The notes below the pieces were generated by a model. The model was not told the DNA's origin. It saw nothing but the letters and a program-made list of their open reading frames with translations, and did not search any database. From NCBI RefSeq assembly GCF_004193775.1, contig NC_041021.1:14651198-14715197 (forward strand): a stretch of DNA of 64,000 bases, given 5' to 3'. The position numbers and the translations under genes are program-made. Every line of letters begins with the position of its first letter. Position 1 is the first letter of the stretch. Source of the stretch: Glycine soja. Its lineage: Eukaryota; Streptophyta; Magnoliopsida; Fabales; Fabaceae. This document shows positions 20,283-32,506 of the stretch, one piece after another.

Positions 20283-22197
20283 AGGACGCATGAATAGACT
20301 CGATGTTGGAGGACGTATGAACAGCGCTAGGCAATCAATTCATGGGTCTCCGAATAAGATTTGCGGGTGGAGGATAGGCGAACAGCGCTAGGCAATCAAT
20401 TCGCGGGGCTCCAGACTCGATGGTGGAGGACACATGAATAGCGCTAGGCAATCAGTTCATGGGTCTCCGAAAGATTGGAGGATGGAGGATAGGCGAACAG
20501 CGCTAGGCAATCAATTCGTGGGGCTCCAGCCTCGATGGTGGAGGACACATGAACAACGTTAGGCAATCAATTCATGGGTCTCCGAATAAGATTTGAGGGT
20601 GGAGGATAGGCGAACAGCGCTAGGCAATCAATTCGCGGGGCTCCATACTCGATGTTGGAGGACACATGAACAGCGCTAGGCAATCAATTCATGGGTCTCC
20701 GAATAAGATTTGAGGGTGGAAGATAGGCGAACAGCCCTAGGCAACCAATTTGCGGGGCTCCAGCCTCGATGGTGGAGGACACATGAACAGCGCTAGGCAA
20801 TCAACTCATGGGTCTCCAAAAGATTGGAGGATGGAGGATAGGCGCACAACGCTAGGCAATCAATTCGCGGGGCTCCAGACTCGATGTTGGAGGACGCATG
20901 AACAGCGCTAGGCAATCAATTCATGGGTCTGCGAATAAGATTTGCGGGTTGAGGATAGGCGAACAGCGCTAGGCAATCAATTTGCGGCGCTCCAGACTCG
21001 ATGGTGGAGGACACATGAACAGCGCTAGGCAATCAATTCATGGGTCTCCGAATAAGATTTGAGGGTGGAGGATAGGCGAACAGCGCTAGGCAATCAATTC
21101 GCGGGGCTCCAGACTCGATGATGGAGGACGCATGAACAACGCTAGGCAATCAATTCATGGGTCTCCGAATAAGATTTGAGGGTGGAGGATAGGCGAACAG
21201 TGCTAGGCAATCAATTCGCGGGGCTCCAGACTCGATGGTGGAGGACACATGAACAGCGCTAGGCAATCAATTCACGGGTCTCCGGATAAGATTTGAGGGT
21301 GGAGGATAGGCGAACGTTGCTAGACAATCAATTCGCGGGGCTCCAGACTCGATGGTCGAGGATGCATGAATGACAATCAATTCAGAAGGCTCTGAATAAG
21401 ATTTGAGAGTGGAGGATGGAGAACAGCGCTAGAAAATCAATTCGCAGGGCTCCAGACTCGATGGTGGAGGACACATGAACAGCGCTAGGCAATCAATTCA
21501 TGGGTCTCCGAAAGATTGGAGGATGGAGGATAGGCGAACAACGCTAGGCAATCAATTCGTGGGGCTCCAGCCTCGATGGTGGAGGACACATGAACAGCGC
21601 TAGACAATCAATTCATCGGTCTCCGAATAAGATTTGCGGGTGGAGGATAGGCGAATAGCGCCAGGCAATCAATTCGCAGGGCTCCAGACTCGATGGTGGA
21701 GGACACATGAACAGCGCTAGGCAATCAATTCATGGGTCTCCGAATAAGATTTGAGGGTGGAGGATAGGCGAAAGCCGCTAGGCAATCAATTCGCGGGGCT
21801 CCAGACTCGATGATGGAGGACGCATGAACAGCGCTAGGCAATCAACTCATGGGTCTCCGAATAAGATTTTAGGGTGGAGGATAGGCGAACAGCGCTAGGC
21901 AATCAATTCGCGGGGCTCCAGACTCAATGGTGGTGGACACATGAACAGCGCTAGGCAATCAACTCACGGGTCACCGGATAAGATTTGAGGGTGGAGGATA
22001 GGCGAACAGCGCTAGGCAATCGATTCACGGGGCTCCAGACTCGATGGTGGTAGACACATGAACAGCGCTAGGCAATCAATTCATGGGTCTCCTAATAAGA
22101 TTTGAGGGTGGAGGATAGGCGAACAGCGCTAGGCAATCAATTCGTGGGGCTCCAGACACGATGATGGAGGACGCATGAACAGGCAATCAATTCATGG
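20283..22197 (+). repeat. 117-bp tandem repeat, left arm of inverted array (~16 units)
   Basis: Each unit has two related halves, each containing 'gaacagcgctaggcaatcaa': one continues 'ttcatgggtctccgaataag' and the other 'ttcgcggggctccagactcg'. The step is 117 bp (for example, the 'actcgatg' landmark near 20881, 20998 and 21115). A 1-bp shorter variant carries 'ccgaaagattggaggatgg'. No coding content. Confidence 0.93.
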
Positions 22198-24566
22198 AGC
22201 CCCGTGAATTGATTGTCTAGCGCTCAAATCTTATTCGGAGACCCATGAATTGATTGTCTAGCGCTGTTCATGTGTCCTCCACCATCGAGTCTGGAGCCCC
22301 GCGAATTGATTGCCTAGCGCTGTTCGCCTATCCTCCACCTGCAAATCTTATTAGGAGACCCATGAATTGATTGCCTAGCGCTGTTCATGTGTCTACCACC
22401 ATCGAGTCTGGAGCCCCGTGAATCGATTGCCTAGCGCTGTTCGCCTATCCTCCACCCTCAAATCTTATCCGGTGACCCGTGAGTTGATTGCCTAGCGCTG
22501 TTCATGTGTCCACCAACATTGAGTCTGGAGCCCCGCGAATTGATTGCCTAGCGCTGTTCGCCTATCCTCCACCCTAAAATCTTATTCGGAGACCCATGAA
22601 TTGATTGCCTAGCGCTGTTCATGCGTCCTCCATCATCGAGTCTGGAGCCCCGCAAATTGATTGCCTAGCAGCTTTCGCCTATCCTCCACCCTCAAATCTT
22701 ATTCGGAGATCCATGAATTGATTGCCTAGCGCTGTTCATGTGTCCTCCACCATCGAGTCTGGAGCCCCGCGAATTGATTGCCTAGCGCTATTCGCCTATC
22801 CTCCACCCGCAAATCTTATTCGGAGACCCATGAATAAATTGCCTAGCGCTTTTCATGCGTCCTCCCACATCGAGTCTGGAGCCCCGCGAATTGATTGCCT
22901 AGCGCTGTTCGCCTATCCTCCACCCTCAAATCTTATTCGGAGACCCATGATATGATTGCCTAGCGCTGTTCATGTGTCCAACACCATCGAGTCTGAAGCC
23001 CCGCGAATTGATTGCCTAGCGCTGTTCGCCTATCCTCCACCCTCAAATCTTATTCGGAGACCCATGAATTGATTGCCTAGCACTGTTCATGTGTCCTCCA
23101 CCATCGAGTCTGGAGCCCCGCGAATTGATTGCGTAGCGCTGTTCGCCTATCCTCCACCTGCAAATCTTATTCGGAGACCCATGAATTGATTGCCTAGCGC
23201 TGTTCATGTGTCCTCCACCATCGAGGCTAGAGCCCCACGAATTGATTGCCTAGCGCTGTTCGCCTATCCTCCATCCTCCAATCTTTCGGAGACCCATGAA
23301 TTGATTGCCTAGCGTTGTTCATGTGTCCTCCACCATCGAATCTGGAGCCCCGCGAATTGATTGCCTAGCGCTGTTCGCCTATCCTCCACTCTCAAATCTT
23401 ATTCAGAGCCTTATGAATTGATTGTCATTCATGCATCCTCCACCATCGAGTCTGGAGCCCCACGAATTGATTGCCTAGCGCTGTTCGCCTATCCTCCACC
23501 CTCAAATCTTATTCGGAGACCCATGAATTGATTGCCTAGCGCTGTTCATGTGTCCTCCACCATCGAGTCTGGAGCCCCGCGAATTGATTGCCTAGCGTTG
23601 TTCGCCTATCCTCCACCCTCAAATCTTATTCGGAGACCCATGAATTGATTGCCTAGCGTTGTTCATGCGTCCACCATCATCGAGTCTGGAGCCCCGCGAA
23701 TTGATTGCCAAGCGCTGTTCATGTGTCCTCCACCATCGAGTCTGGAGCCCCGCGAATTGATTGCCTAGCGCTGCTCGCCTATCCTCCACCCGGAAATCTT
23801 ATTCGGAGACCCATGAATTTATTGCCTAGCGCTGTTCATGCGTCCTCCAACAACGAGTCTGGTGCCCCGCGAATTGATTGCCTAGCGGTATGCGCCTATC
23901 CTCCATCCTCCAATCTTTTGGAGACCCATGAATTGATTGCGTAGCGCTGTTCATGTGTCCTCCACCATCGAGGCTGGAGCCCCGCGAATTGGTTGCCTAG
24001 CGCTGTTCGCCTATCCTCCACCCTCAAATCTTATTCGGAGACCCATGAATTGATTGCCTAGCGCTGTTCATGCGTCCTCCATCATCGAGTCTGGAGCCCC
24101 GCGAATTGATTGCCTAGCGCTGTTCGCCTATCCTCCACCCTCAAATCTTATTCGGAGACCCATGAATTGATTGCCTAGCACTGTTCATGTGTCCTCAACC
24201 ATCGAGTCTGGAGCCCCGCGAATTGATTGCCTAGCGCTGTTCGCCTATCCTCCACCCTCAAATCTTATTCGGAGACCCATGAATTGATTTCCTAGCGCTG
24301 TTCATGTGTACTCTACCATCGAGTCTGGAGCCCCGCAAATTGATTGCCTAGCGTTGTTCGCCTATCCTCCACCCGCAAATCTTATTCGGAGACCCATGAA
24401 TTGATTGCCTAGCGCTGTTCATGTGTCCTCCACCATCGAGGCTGCAGCCCCACGAATTGATTGCCTAGCGCTGTTCGCCTATCCTCCATCTTCCAATCTT
24501 TCGGAGACCCATGAATTGATTGCCTAGCACTGTTCATGTGTCCTCCACCATCGAGTCTGGATTTTC
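22198..24566 (-). repeat. 117-bp tandem repeat, right arm in inverted orientation (~20 units)
   Basis: The same unit, reverse complemented. Rare variants of the left arm recur at mirror positions. Between 21973 and 22424 the paired coordinates add up to 44446 with no indel. Farther out the sum becomes 44798 (at 21374/23424), so the right arm holds about three extra units. It stops at 24566 in mid-unit. Confidence 0.93.
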
Positions 24567-25440
24567 TCGAGGGTAGTGTTTTTGGAGAGGAAACTGGGTG
24601 TTTCAGTCTTTTCCTCTTTGTTTAAGTGGGACGGGATATCGCCAGTCGAGAATGACTTTGAATGGCAATCCCAAAGGAAGAACCACCTAAAAATGGATTT
24701 TCCTTTGCCGGCAGTCATTTACCTTGCTGAAAATTTATCAGGTTTGAAGATCCTCTATTCTCTTTCTTTCATTGATCGGGAATTACTCTATTTTCCTCCG
24801 ATCTTTTCCTTTTTACTTTCTTCCGATCTTTTGATCGAGAATCCTTCTTTTCTTTTCTTTTCATTTTTTCCTTTTCTTTCTTTTCATTTCTTCCTTTTCT
24901 TTCTTTTCATTTCTCCCTCTCCATTTCTTTCTTTGGGAAATCGGGTTTTAGCATTCGTTATTTTCTCTCCCTTGAGGAGATTCCGCTGTCCTTTGCTTCG
25001 GGGGAAAGGATGAGGATTCTTTTTATAGGCCAAGGTTCAAAGTAGTCTAAGGTTGTGTCTCAACGGGGTCTTTTATCGTGGGAGCCCGAACTTGATATAT
25101 GGGGCAAAACAAATTTGTGTGTCAAGGTGTCGGTCTCGGGTTGAACTTCCATATCATTTCCACAAGGCACACGTAACAACGATGATTTGGGAACCATGTG
25201 CAAAATTAGTCATGGCTACAGCTAGGTGGGTACTCAAGCATCCAGTTTATGGCATTGTGATACTAAGGCTTGGGATTTACACAAGTAGACCCAATATTTC
25301 AAAATTATGTTCTTTCATCAGTTCAATGAATCCATCCATTCTTATCTCGGTTATTTTGGAAAACAAACTCTTAGCGTCAGTCCCTTGTTTCCAAAAGATA
25401 TGTTTGCTCTCTATGAATGATTTATTCTTCCTATGATCAT
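24567..25440 (-). repeat. Diverged duplicate of the 26700-27340 block
   Basis: Parallels 26700-27340 in order: a 'gatcgggaat' pair in a pyrimidine-rich tract, then 'catttccacaaggcacacgt' against 'atttccatgatacacatgca', then 'actcaagcatcca' against 'actcaagcatcaa', then 'caatgaatccatccattc' against 'catgcattcatccgagtc'. Divergence is high. No gene. Confidence 0.6.
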
Positions 25441-26160
25441 AACATGCCGACCTTCGAGGTCTTTCTTTCTCTTTTCTTTTTGTTTCATTTTTTATGTTCA
25501 CAAAAACTATACATCCATCGTTATCTATGAGAAAAGCTTTTTCTTTGTACTCCTACATTCCTATACACGACAAACTTTAACTGTACACACGCACATTAAA
25601 AACTCTTTCTCTTTATATCAACATGGTCTATAAAACCTCTATTCCTTTTCAAAGATTTCTTTTTCCCTTTTTCAACATACACTCGTTGTTTATACAAAAA
25701 CTTTCTATATATACACTCATTGTTCACACACAAGAGTTTCTTTTCACACATTATTTACACACACAAAATCCTTCTATACACATTTTTTCTTTTACATATA
25801 AAAAAAACTCTTTTCTTTTCTTTATATATATAGGCACGACATTTGTTCACAACGCTTCTTTCTTTTTTCTTATTTTTGGCGTTATCATGATTTTTGTTCA
25901 TTTTATTTTTAGGACGACGTTCCAAAATGAAAACTCTACATGGTTCCGGAATTTCAACAAACACTATTGACAACAACGAAGTAAGCACTAACGTAACAGT
26001 CCAAATGACATGGATGCACAAAACAAAGGACGATCGAAAAAAAAACAAACGTTAGTCCCTCAAGTCATAGAAATAGGATAACATACAAATGATAAATGAT
26101 GGAACATACGAATTTGGGGATCCCACGGTCATGTGGCTCCGCATGCCACCGGACTCTTGG
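25441..26160. other. A/T-rich spacer with degenerate short repeats
   Basis: Between 25530 and 25830 phrases such as 'tatacacactcattgttcac' and 'aactctttctctt' recur loosely. I see no gene and no counterpart in the 867-17269 element. Confidence 0.5.
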
Positions 26161-27470
26161 GTCACGGTAACAAAAGGTGGGGTGGTCGACAAAAGCAGGG
26201 CTTTCGCTCCTACGTATCCTCAATTTGTGATGAGGAACTCAGACCTACATAGTTCTTGAAACTGTGGGACTAAAAATAGTCTCGGTGTTTTCTTCACTAA
26301 AATGCGAACATGCTTTAGTAAAGAGACAAAACTTCCAACTGATCAGAGCAACATATGCTTCTTTTTTTTTTGATGAAAAATGATGTGTTTATCGGGGAAG
26401 GAGAGTATGCTGATGAAATTTTCTCATAACCATAAATGAAATTTTGGATGTTAGCATTTCGTTTCTAAACGACCATTTAGAGGAAACACTGGGTCCAACA
26501 AAAATAGGAGAAAATCACTCAAAGTGTATCAATCTCACACAGGTAAGTGTTTTATCCTAATTCCGAACCATAGATATGTCATGACTTGATTTTGCAAATC
26601 ATTTCCTATCAAATCAAAGATTACATGCGTGATCATGGATCAATAGGACTTATTTTGGGAATGGTTTTTAGGTGGGGAATTTGGCTTTGAGTGTTTTTGC
26701 CTTTTCCTCTTTTGTTTTTGTTTAGTGTGTGGCGAGAAAGTCACTAGCGCACAGGATTTTGTCGGAAATCAAAGGGAGAGGACCACTTTAGGTCGTGGTT
26801 TCCTTTATCTTGTTTACTTGGTGACAATTCTGTATTGTTCAGAAATTGTCTGGTCCAAAGACCTTTCGGGATGTTTCTTCTGTTTTCTTCCGATCCTTGA
26901 TCGGGAATTTTCTTTCCTTTTTTTTTCTTTCTCCCACTCTTTGATTGGGAATTTTTCTTTTCTTTTTTTTTTGTTGTTTTCCGAGGGCTAGGATTGACAT
27001 TCTCACCCTGGGTCAAGGTTTATGATAAGTTGGGATTTTGGCTCAAGGCTTGTAGAACGGCTGGTCATGATATATGTCAGGGTTTGGCCAGCGGTTCGGG
27101 GATAAAGGGGATGTCCTACATTATTTCCATGATACACATGCAACAATGATGATTAGGAAATTTTATGCAAAAATGGTCATGCATGCACCCATGTGGACAC
27201 TCAAGCATCAAGTTTTTATGGTCATGTGACACTAGGGCTCAGGATTCATTTTCCCTATTTTAAGTCAACCCAGTGTTTCCAAAATATGTTATTTTATCAA
27301 ATCATGCATTCATCCGAGTCCATTTTGGGCATTCTAAAAATTTTCACAGCATTCACTCTTCAGGTGTATACACATTTTTTCAAAAACAGGTTAAGATCAG
27401 TAAAATCTTTCAAAGAAAAGTTGGAAATTATCTCTTTTCACAAGCATGTTGTTTTTTAGCTAGACAACTT

Positions 27471-27473
<3 letters not shown>

Positions 27474-27507
<34 letters not shown>

Positions 27508-27513
27508 TATTAT
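27474..27513. repeat. Microsatellite (TTA)n
   Basis: About a dozen 'tta' units with one interruption. The equivalent position in the other copy is a plain purine tract, so it expanded here. Confidence 0.85.
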
Positions 27514-27574
27514 TTTTTTTCTATTTTTTTTCTTCCTTCTTTTTCTTTTCTTGCTTGCTCTTTTTTTTCATGAG

Positions 27575-27800
27575 GTATTTTGCTACCTAAACATACGTAT
27601 ATTTTTGTGAGGTATTTTGCTATATACATGCGTGTCCAAGGTATCTTGCTACCTAAACATACATATATATATTTTGTGAAGTATTTTTGCTACATACATG
27701 CATATCCAAGGTATCTTTCTACCTAAACATACATATATATATTTTGTGAAGTATTTTTTGTTACATACATGCATATCCAAGGTATCTTTCCACCTAAACA
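27575..27800 (-). repeat. Tandem repeat matching 12829-13055
   Basis: Units with 'aaggtatcttgctacctaaa' and 'tttgctacatacatgcat' repeat three to four times, the reverse complement of the 66-72 bp repeats in the left copy. Confidence 0.8.
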
Positions 27801-27803
27801 TAC

Positions 27804-27851
<48 letters not shown>

Positions 27852-27853
27852 TT
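27801..27853. repeat. Microsatellite (CATA)n(TA)n
   Basis: 'acatacatacata' followed by two runs of 'ta'. Confidence 0.85.
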
Positions 27854-28189
27854 GTGAGTTATGACTACCTTCCGAGCTTGTGCTTGTTTTATTTAAATTC
27901 CTAGGATCATGAGCAACTAGGTGTGTCCTGCTATGACTTGAGAAACAAAAGTGATCAAATAACAAGCAGAGATTTAAAAGGTACTAGGTTGCCTCCTAGT
28001 AGCGCTTCTTTAACGTCTTGAGCTGGACGCGTCATGGCTTGTCGGTCACGGACCTAGTACTTTGCTTACCTTTGGCTTTGGACTTGGTCGCCTATTGGTT
28101 GGCCATGGGTCGTAAGCAACGCTCTAACCTTTTAGTGGATGAGCTGAGGTGAACTCTAGAGGTGATGGCGGTGCGTCTGTTGCCCGCTG

Positions 28190-29290
28190 CCAGCCATCCC
28201 CAGGCTGCTATGGTGTTTCGCCCTGCGCCTGCCTGGGGACGCAGTACTTCTTGATGAAAGCTAGATTAGTAGGGGGCCTGATGACCTTGCTGGGGGCGAC
28301 AGACACTCCGTAAAACTGACAGAGGCCCGTAATTAGAGCTTAGCAACTCCAAGACCCTGTTGGACTTCTTCGGGTCCACTGGGTGTCTTGCGGGCACAAT
28401 CCCTGCAAACAATAGATGACATCAGAAATCATTTGAGCGATGTGCATACTTACCTATGTCATGATGGCGTGACCTTGCCGGGGGGAACGGGCACCCTGTA
28501 GGACTACAGAAGCCCGTAACCAGAGTTGGAAACCCCAGGGCCCTTTTGGACTTCTCCGGGTCCACTGGGTGTCTTTGTGGGTGCGATTCCTGCAAACAAT
28601 AGATGGTATCAGAAATCAGTTGAACCATATGTATACTTACCTATGTCACGATGGCATGACCTTGCCGGGGGAACGGGCACCCTGTAGGACTGGCAGAGGC
28701 CCGTAACCAGAGCTGAAAACCCCAGTGCCCTGTTGGACTTCTTTGGGTCCACTGGGTGTCTTATGGGCGCGATCCCTGCAAACAATTGATGACATCAGAA
28801 ATCAATTGAGTCACGTGCATACTTACCCATGTCATGATGGCATGACCTCGCTGGGGGGACGGGCACCCTGTAGGACTGACAGAGGCCCGTAACCAGAGCT
28901 GGAAACCCCAGGGCCCTGTTGGACTTCTTCGGGTCCACTGGGCGTCTTGTGGGCGCGATCCCTGCAAACAATAGATGACATCAGAAATCAATTGAGCCAT
29001 GTGCATACTTACCTATGTCATGATGGCACAGACCAACTAATACATCTGCAGGGGGAGATTGACATTGTGGTCGCTGGGCAGAATGTTGCTAAATAGCAAC
29101 GTCATCCATATCCATGTAAGAGTGGTCATGTTGGTGCGCATGATCCGCACTCGTCTTTTTGCAGCGGCACGGGGGAAATCTTGCACCGGTATGCATAGTA
29201 GATGCGTGATAGCCTCCCTCTCTGGATGTGCTCGCACAGTTGGTCGCCCTCCAATATCAGGGGGTGGCCCAGGAACTGATAAAAGGAAAC
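28190..29290 (-). pseudogene. 'Putative plant transposon protein' domain ORF, with internal tandem duplication
   Basis: The minus-strand counterpart of 11922-12428. Recognisable pieces are LLCIPVQDFPRAAAKRRVR with MTTLTWIWMTLLFSN (about 29060-29200), and VSMHMAQLISDVIYCLQGSR with WGFQLWLRA in a shifted frame. The section encoding 'H/V-AQLISD ... PALITGFC' is repeated four times: the landmark 'tgcaaacaa' on the plus strand recurs at 28404, 28591, 28777 and 28963, steps of 187, 186 and 186 bp. A 186-bp unit is 62 codons and would keep frame; the 187-bp step breaks it. No complete reading frame survives. Confidence 0.7.
28285..29030 (-). repeat. 186-bp tandem duplication, four units
   Basis: Four highly similar units inside the transposon-domain ORF. 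The homologous place in the left copy (about 12200-12390) has a single unit, so the expansion happened in this copy only. Confidence 0.9.
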
Positions 29291-29379
29291 TACTGGCCCC
29301 TTAACCGGGAACGCAAGTCTCGGTTAAGCATCTAAGGGCAAAGGACCTTATATTCTCTTAAGGTGTGGATATGGAGCAC

Positions 29380-29480
29380 ACTGAAAATGAGGACGCGTAG
29401 CCCTGTAAAGGCGAGGGCTCGCAGCCCTCTGCAGGCGAGGATGTGCAGTCCTCTGATGGCAAGGACATATAGTCCTCTTA
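29380..29480 (-). repeat. Short 24-bp minisatellite, about four units
   Basis: Units such as gagggc-TCGCA-gccctc and aggac-ATATA-gtcct, the unexpanded equivalent of 10816-11850. Two of the four units have perfect stems of different sequence. Confidence 0.75.
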
Positions 29481-30446
29481 AGGTGATTGGTACTAGTACC
29501 CAAGGGTCCACCTTTATGAGAAAGCAAGAGATCAACTCATCAAGAGGGCCGATCATCCAAAAAGATTGGGCACGAGATGTTGGAAATCTATGCAGTTAAC
29601 ATGATTTTTAGGGATGCAGACACATGCAACCTTTGTCGTGAAATTTGGTAATGTTGACCTCACATGAAACAATGCAATGCAATGGAAAGTTGTGCAATGT
29701 TGATGACATTCTTTCCCTATTTTGTGATTTTGATTTTGATTTAATTTTTTTGGAAAACACAGATTGACTGTGCTTTTGAAAAAGGCGATAATTCATGCAA
29801 CCTTATCCTATCTTTTGCAAATCTCTCCGGGAACTCCCTCAGAGTGTATGTTCTGTTTGATTTAGTCACTTGACCATTTTGGAGTGACGGCAATGGAGCC
29901 GTTTGGCGTTTAATCAATCTATTGAAATTCCATGGTTTGTCTCCCCCCTTTTTTTCTTGTTTAAAAACATCGACGGGTGAGAACTTTTGATCTGCCCCTA
30001 TGTTCACTTGAGGCTCATGCACGATGCCCCTCATTGCCCCAGTGTAAGGCTTTGAGGTACCAATTGTTATCTTTCGTCATGACCTTGTAGCTGGGAACCT
30101 ATTGGGTGAGAACTTCTAATCTGGCCCTAGGTTCACTTGAGGTTTTTGCATGGTGCCTTTCATTGCCCCAGTGTAAGGCTTTGAGGTACAATCGTTGTCT
30201 TTCGTCATGACCTTGTAGCAAGGAACCTATTAGGTGAGAAATTCTAATATGCCCCTAGGTTCATTTGAGGTTTATGCATGGTCCCTTTCATTTCCCCAAT
30301 GTAGGGCTTAGAGGTACCAATTGTTGTCTTGTTTTCACAACCTCGTAGTGAGGAAGAATGAAAGAAGCAGTTGATTCTTGCAAAAAGAATTTTCCAAGGA
30401 CGAGAAATAGTTGAAGGATTTTTCAGTTGATGGATTAAGTCAAATG

Positions 30447-30697
30447 ACTCCTATGTAGAAGCAAGATGTTTTGATGTCTTGATGATGCTAAAGGATCAAG
30501 TGCTTCTAAGTTTTATTCAAGATAAGAATCCAAGAAAATCAAGATATATGATCAAGTTGATCTCTAGAATCTTTAGGAAGAAGTTTCAAAATTGAAAAAA
30601 CAAAAGGTTTGACCAAAGAATTCTATCATTTCAAATTGAGATTTGCTCTCTGATAATCGATTACCAGCAGCTGAAAATGTTTATAACAGTCACTACA
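30447..30697. other. Retroelement-like fragment at the edge of the satellite
   Basis: Unrelated to the flanks. It contains 'gataatcgattaccagc' (30652-30668), a motif I know from very abundant soybean repeats, and 'gatgtcttgatgatgc'. It has no ends, no target duplication and no gene. Satellite homology begins at about 30698. Confidence 0.5.
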
Positions 30698-32501
30698 GAA
30701 TATATCAAGACGCTCGAAATTGAAAAACGAAAGCTGTCGAGAAATTCAAATGGTCAAAACTTTTCACTTCGATGTCCAATTCAAGCACATAATATATCGA
30801 GACGCTCGAAATTCAACAATGGAGGCTCTTGAGAAATTTAAATGGTAATAATTTCCACATGGATGTACAATTTGAGGACATAATATATTTAGACACTCAA
30901 AATTGAACAACGGAAGCTCTCGAGAAATTCAAATGGTAATAACTTTTCACACGGATGTACAATTCAAGGACACAATATATCGAGACGCTCGTAATTAAAC
31001 AACGGAAGCTCTCGAGAAATTCAAATGGTCATAACATTTCAGACGGATGTCCGATTCGGGGACATAATATATTGAGAAAATCAAAATTGAACAATGAAAG
31101 GTCTCGAGAAATTCAAATGGTCATAACTGTTCACACGGATGTCCGATTTGGGGACATAATATATCGAGACACTCGAAATTGAACAACGGAAGCTCTCGAG
31201 AAATTCAAATGGTCACAACTTTTCACACGGATGTCCGATTCAGGAGAATAATATATCGAGACGCCCGAAATTGACTAAAGGAAGTTGTCGAGAAATTCAA
31301 ATGGTCACAACTTTTCACTCAGATGTCCGATTTAGGCGCATAATATATCGAGACGCTCGAAATTGAACAACAGAAGCTCTCAAGAAATCCAAATGGTGAT
31401 AACTTTTCACTCGGATGTCAAATTCCGGTGTATAATATTTCTAGACGCTCGAAATTGAATAACGGAAGCTCTCGGGAAATTCAAATGGTCATAACATTTC
31501 AGACAGATGTCCGATTCAGGCGCATAATATATCGAGAATCTCGAAATTTAACAGCGGAAGCTCTCAAGAAATTCAAATGGTCATAACTTTTAACACGGAT
31601 GTACGATTCAAGCGCATAATATATCGAGACGCTTGAAATTGAATAAGGAAAGCTCTCGAGAAATCCAAATTGTCATAACTTTTCACTTGGATGTTCGTTT
31701 CAGGCGTATCATATATGCAGACCCTCGATATTGAACAACGGAAGCTCTTGAGCAATTAAAATGGTCATAACTATTCATTCGGATGTCCGATTCAAGCGCA
31801 TAAAATATCGAGACGCTCGAAATTGAACAATGGAAGCTCTCGAGAAATTCAAATGGTCATAACTTTTCACACGGATGTCCGATTCGGGGACATAATATAT
31901 CGTGACACTCGAAATTGTACAACGAAAGCTCTCGAGAAATTTAAATGGTCATAGAATTTCACACGGATGTCCGATTTAGGCGCATAATATATCGAGATGC
32001 TGAAAATTGACTAAAGGAAGCTGTCGAGAAATTGAAATGGTAATAATTTTCACACGGATGTACAATTCGAGGATATGATATATTGAGACGCTCAAAATTG
32101 AACAACGGAAGCTGTCGAGAAATTCAAATGGTCATAACTTTTCACTCAGATGTTCGAATCAGGCGAATAATATAGCGAGACGCTCAAAATATAACAACGG
32201 AAGCTCTCTAGAAATTCAAATGGTCATAACTTTTCACAAGGATGTCCGATGCAGGTGCATAATATATCGAGGCGCTCGAAATTGAATAACGGAGGTATTC
32301 GAGAAATTCAAATGGTAAAAACTTTTCACACGGTTGTACAATTCAAGGACATAATATATTGAGACGCTTGAAATTGAACAACGGAAGCTGTCGAGAAATT
32401 CAAAAGGTCATAACTTTTCACTGAGATGTTCAATTCAGGCGAATAATATAGCGAGATGGTCGAAATATAACAACGAAAGCTCTCGACAAATTAAAATGGT
32501 C

Positions 32502-32506
32502 ATAAC
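32502..32506. repeat. Target-site duplication ATAAC (left)
   Basis: Part of the satellite motif 'gtcataac', repeated at 33388-33392. Confidence 0.9.

Larger units (their letters stand above)
24567..30446 (-). mobile_element. Truncated, inverted copy of the Ogre-like 3' region
   Basis: Read on the minus strand, 30446 to about 26160 follows 10086-14510 in the same order: conserved segment, 24-bp minisatellite remnant, plant-transposon-domain ORF, 66-72 bp repeats, pyrimidine/purine tract, conserved block. No LTR, PBS or target duplication is visible, so both ends are truncations. 24567-25440 is an older, diverged second copy of part of the conserved block. Confidence 0.8.

Noticed and set aside
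22722..23944. Open frames in the 117-bp array (for example ESGAPRIDCLALFAYPPP)
   Set aside because: 117 is also a multiple of three. The frames follow the repeat and have no independent support.
20283..24566. CRISPR-like array of repeats and spacers
   Set aside because: Both halves of each 117-bp unit are repeated; there are no unique spacers. The setting is plant heterochromatin.
24567..25440. Possible end of an intact element next to the palindrome
   Set aside because: No LTR end, PPT, PBS or target duplication could be found at 24566/24567. It is simply a truncation or breakpoint.
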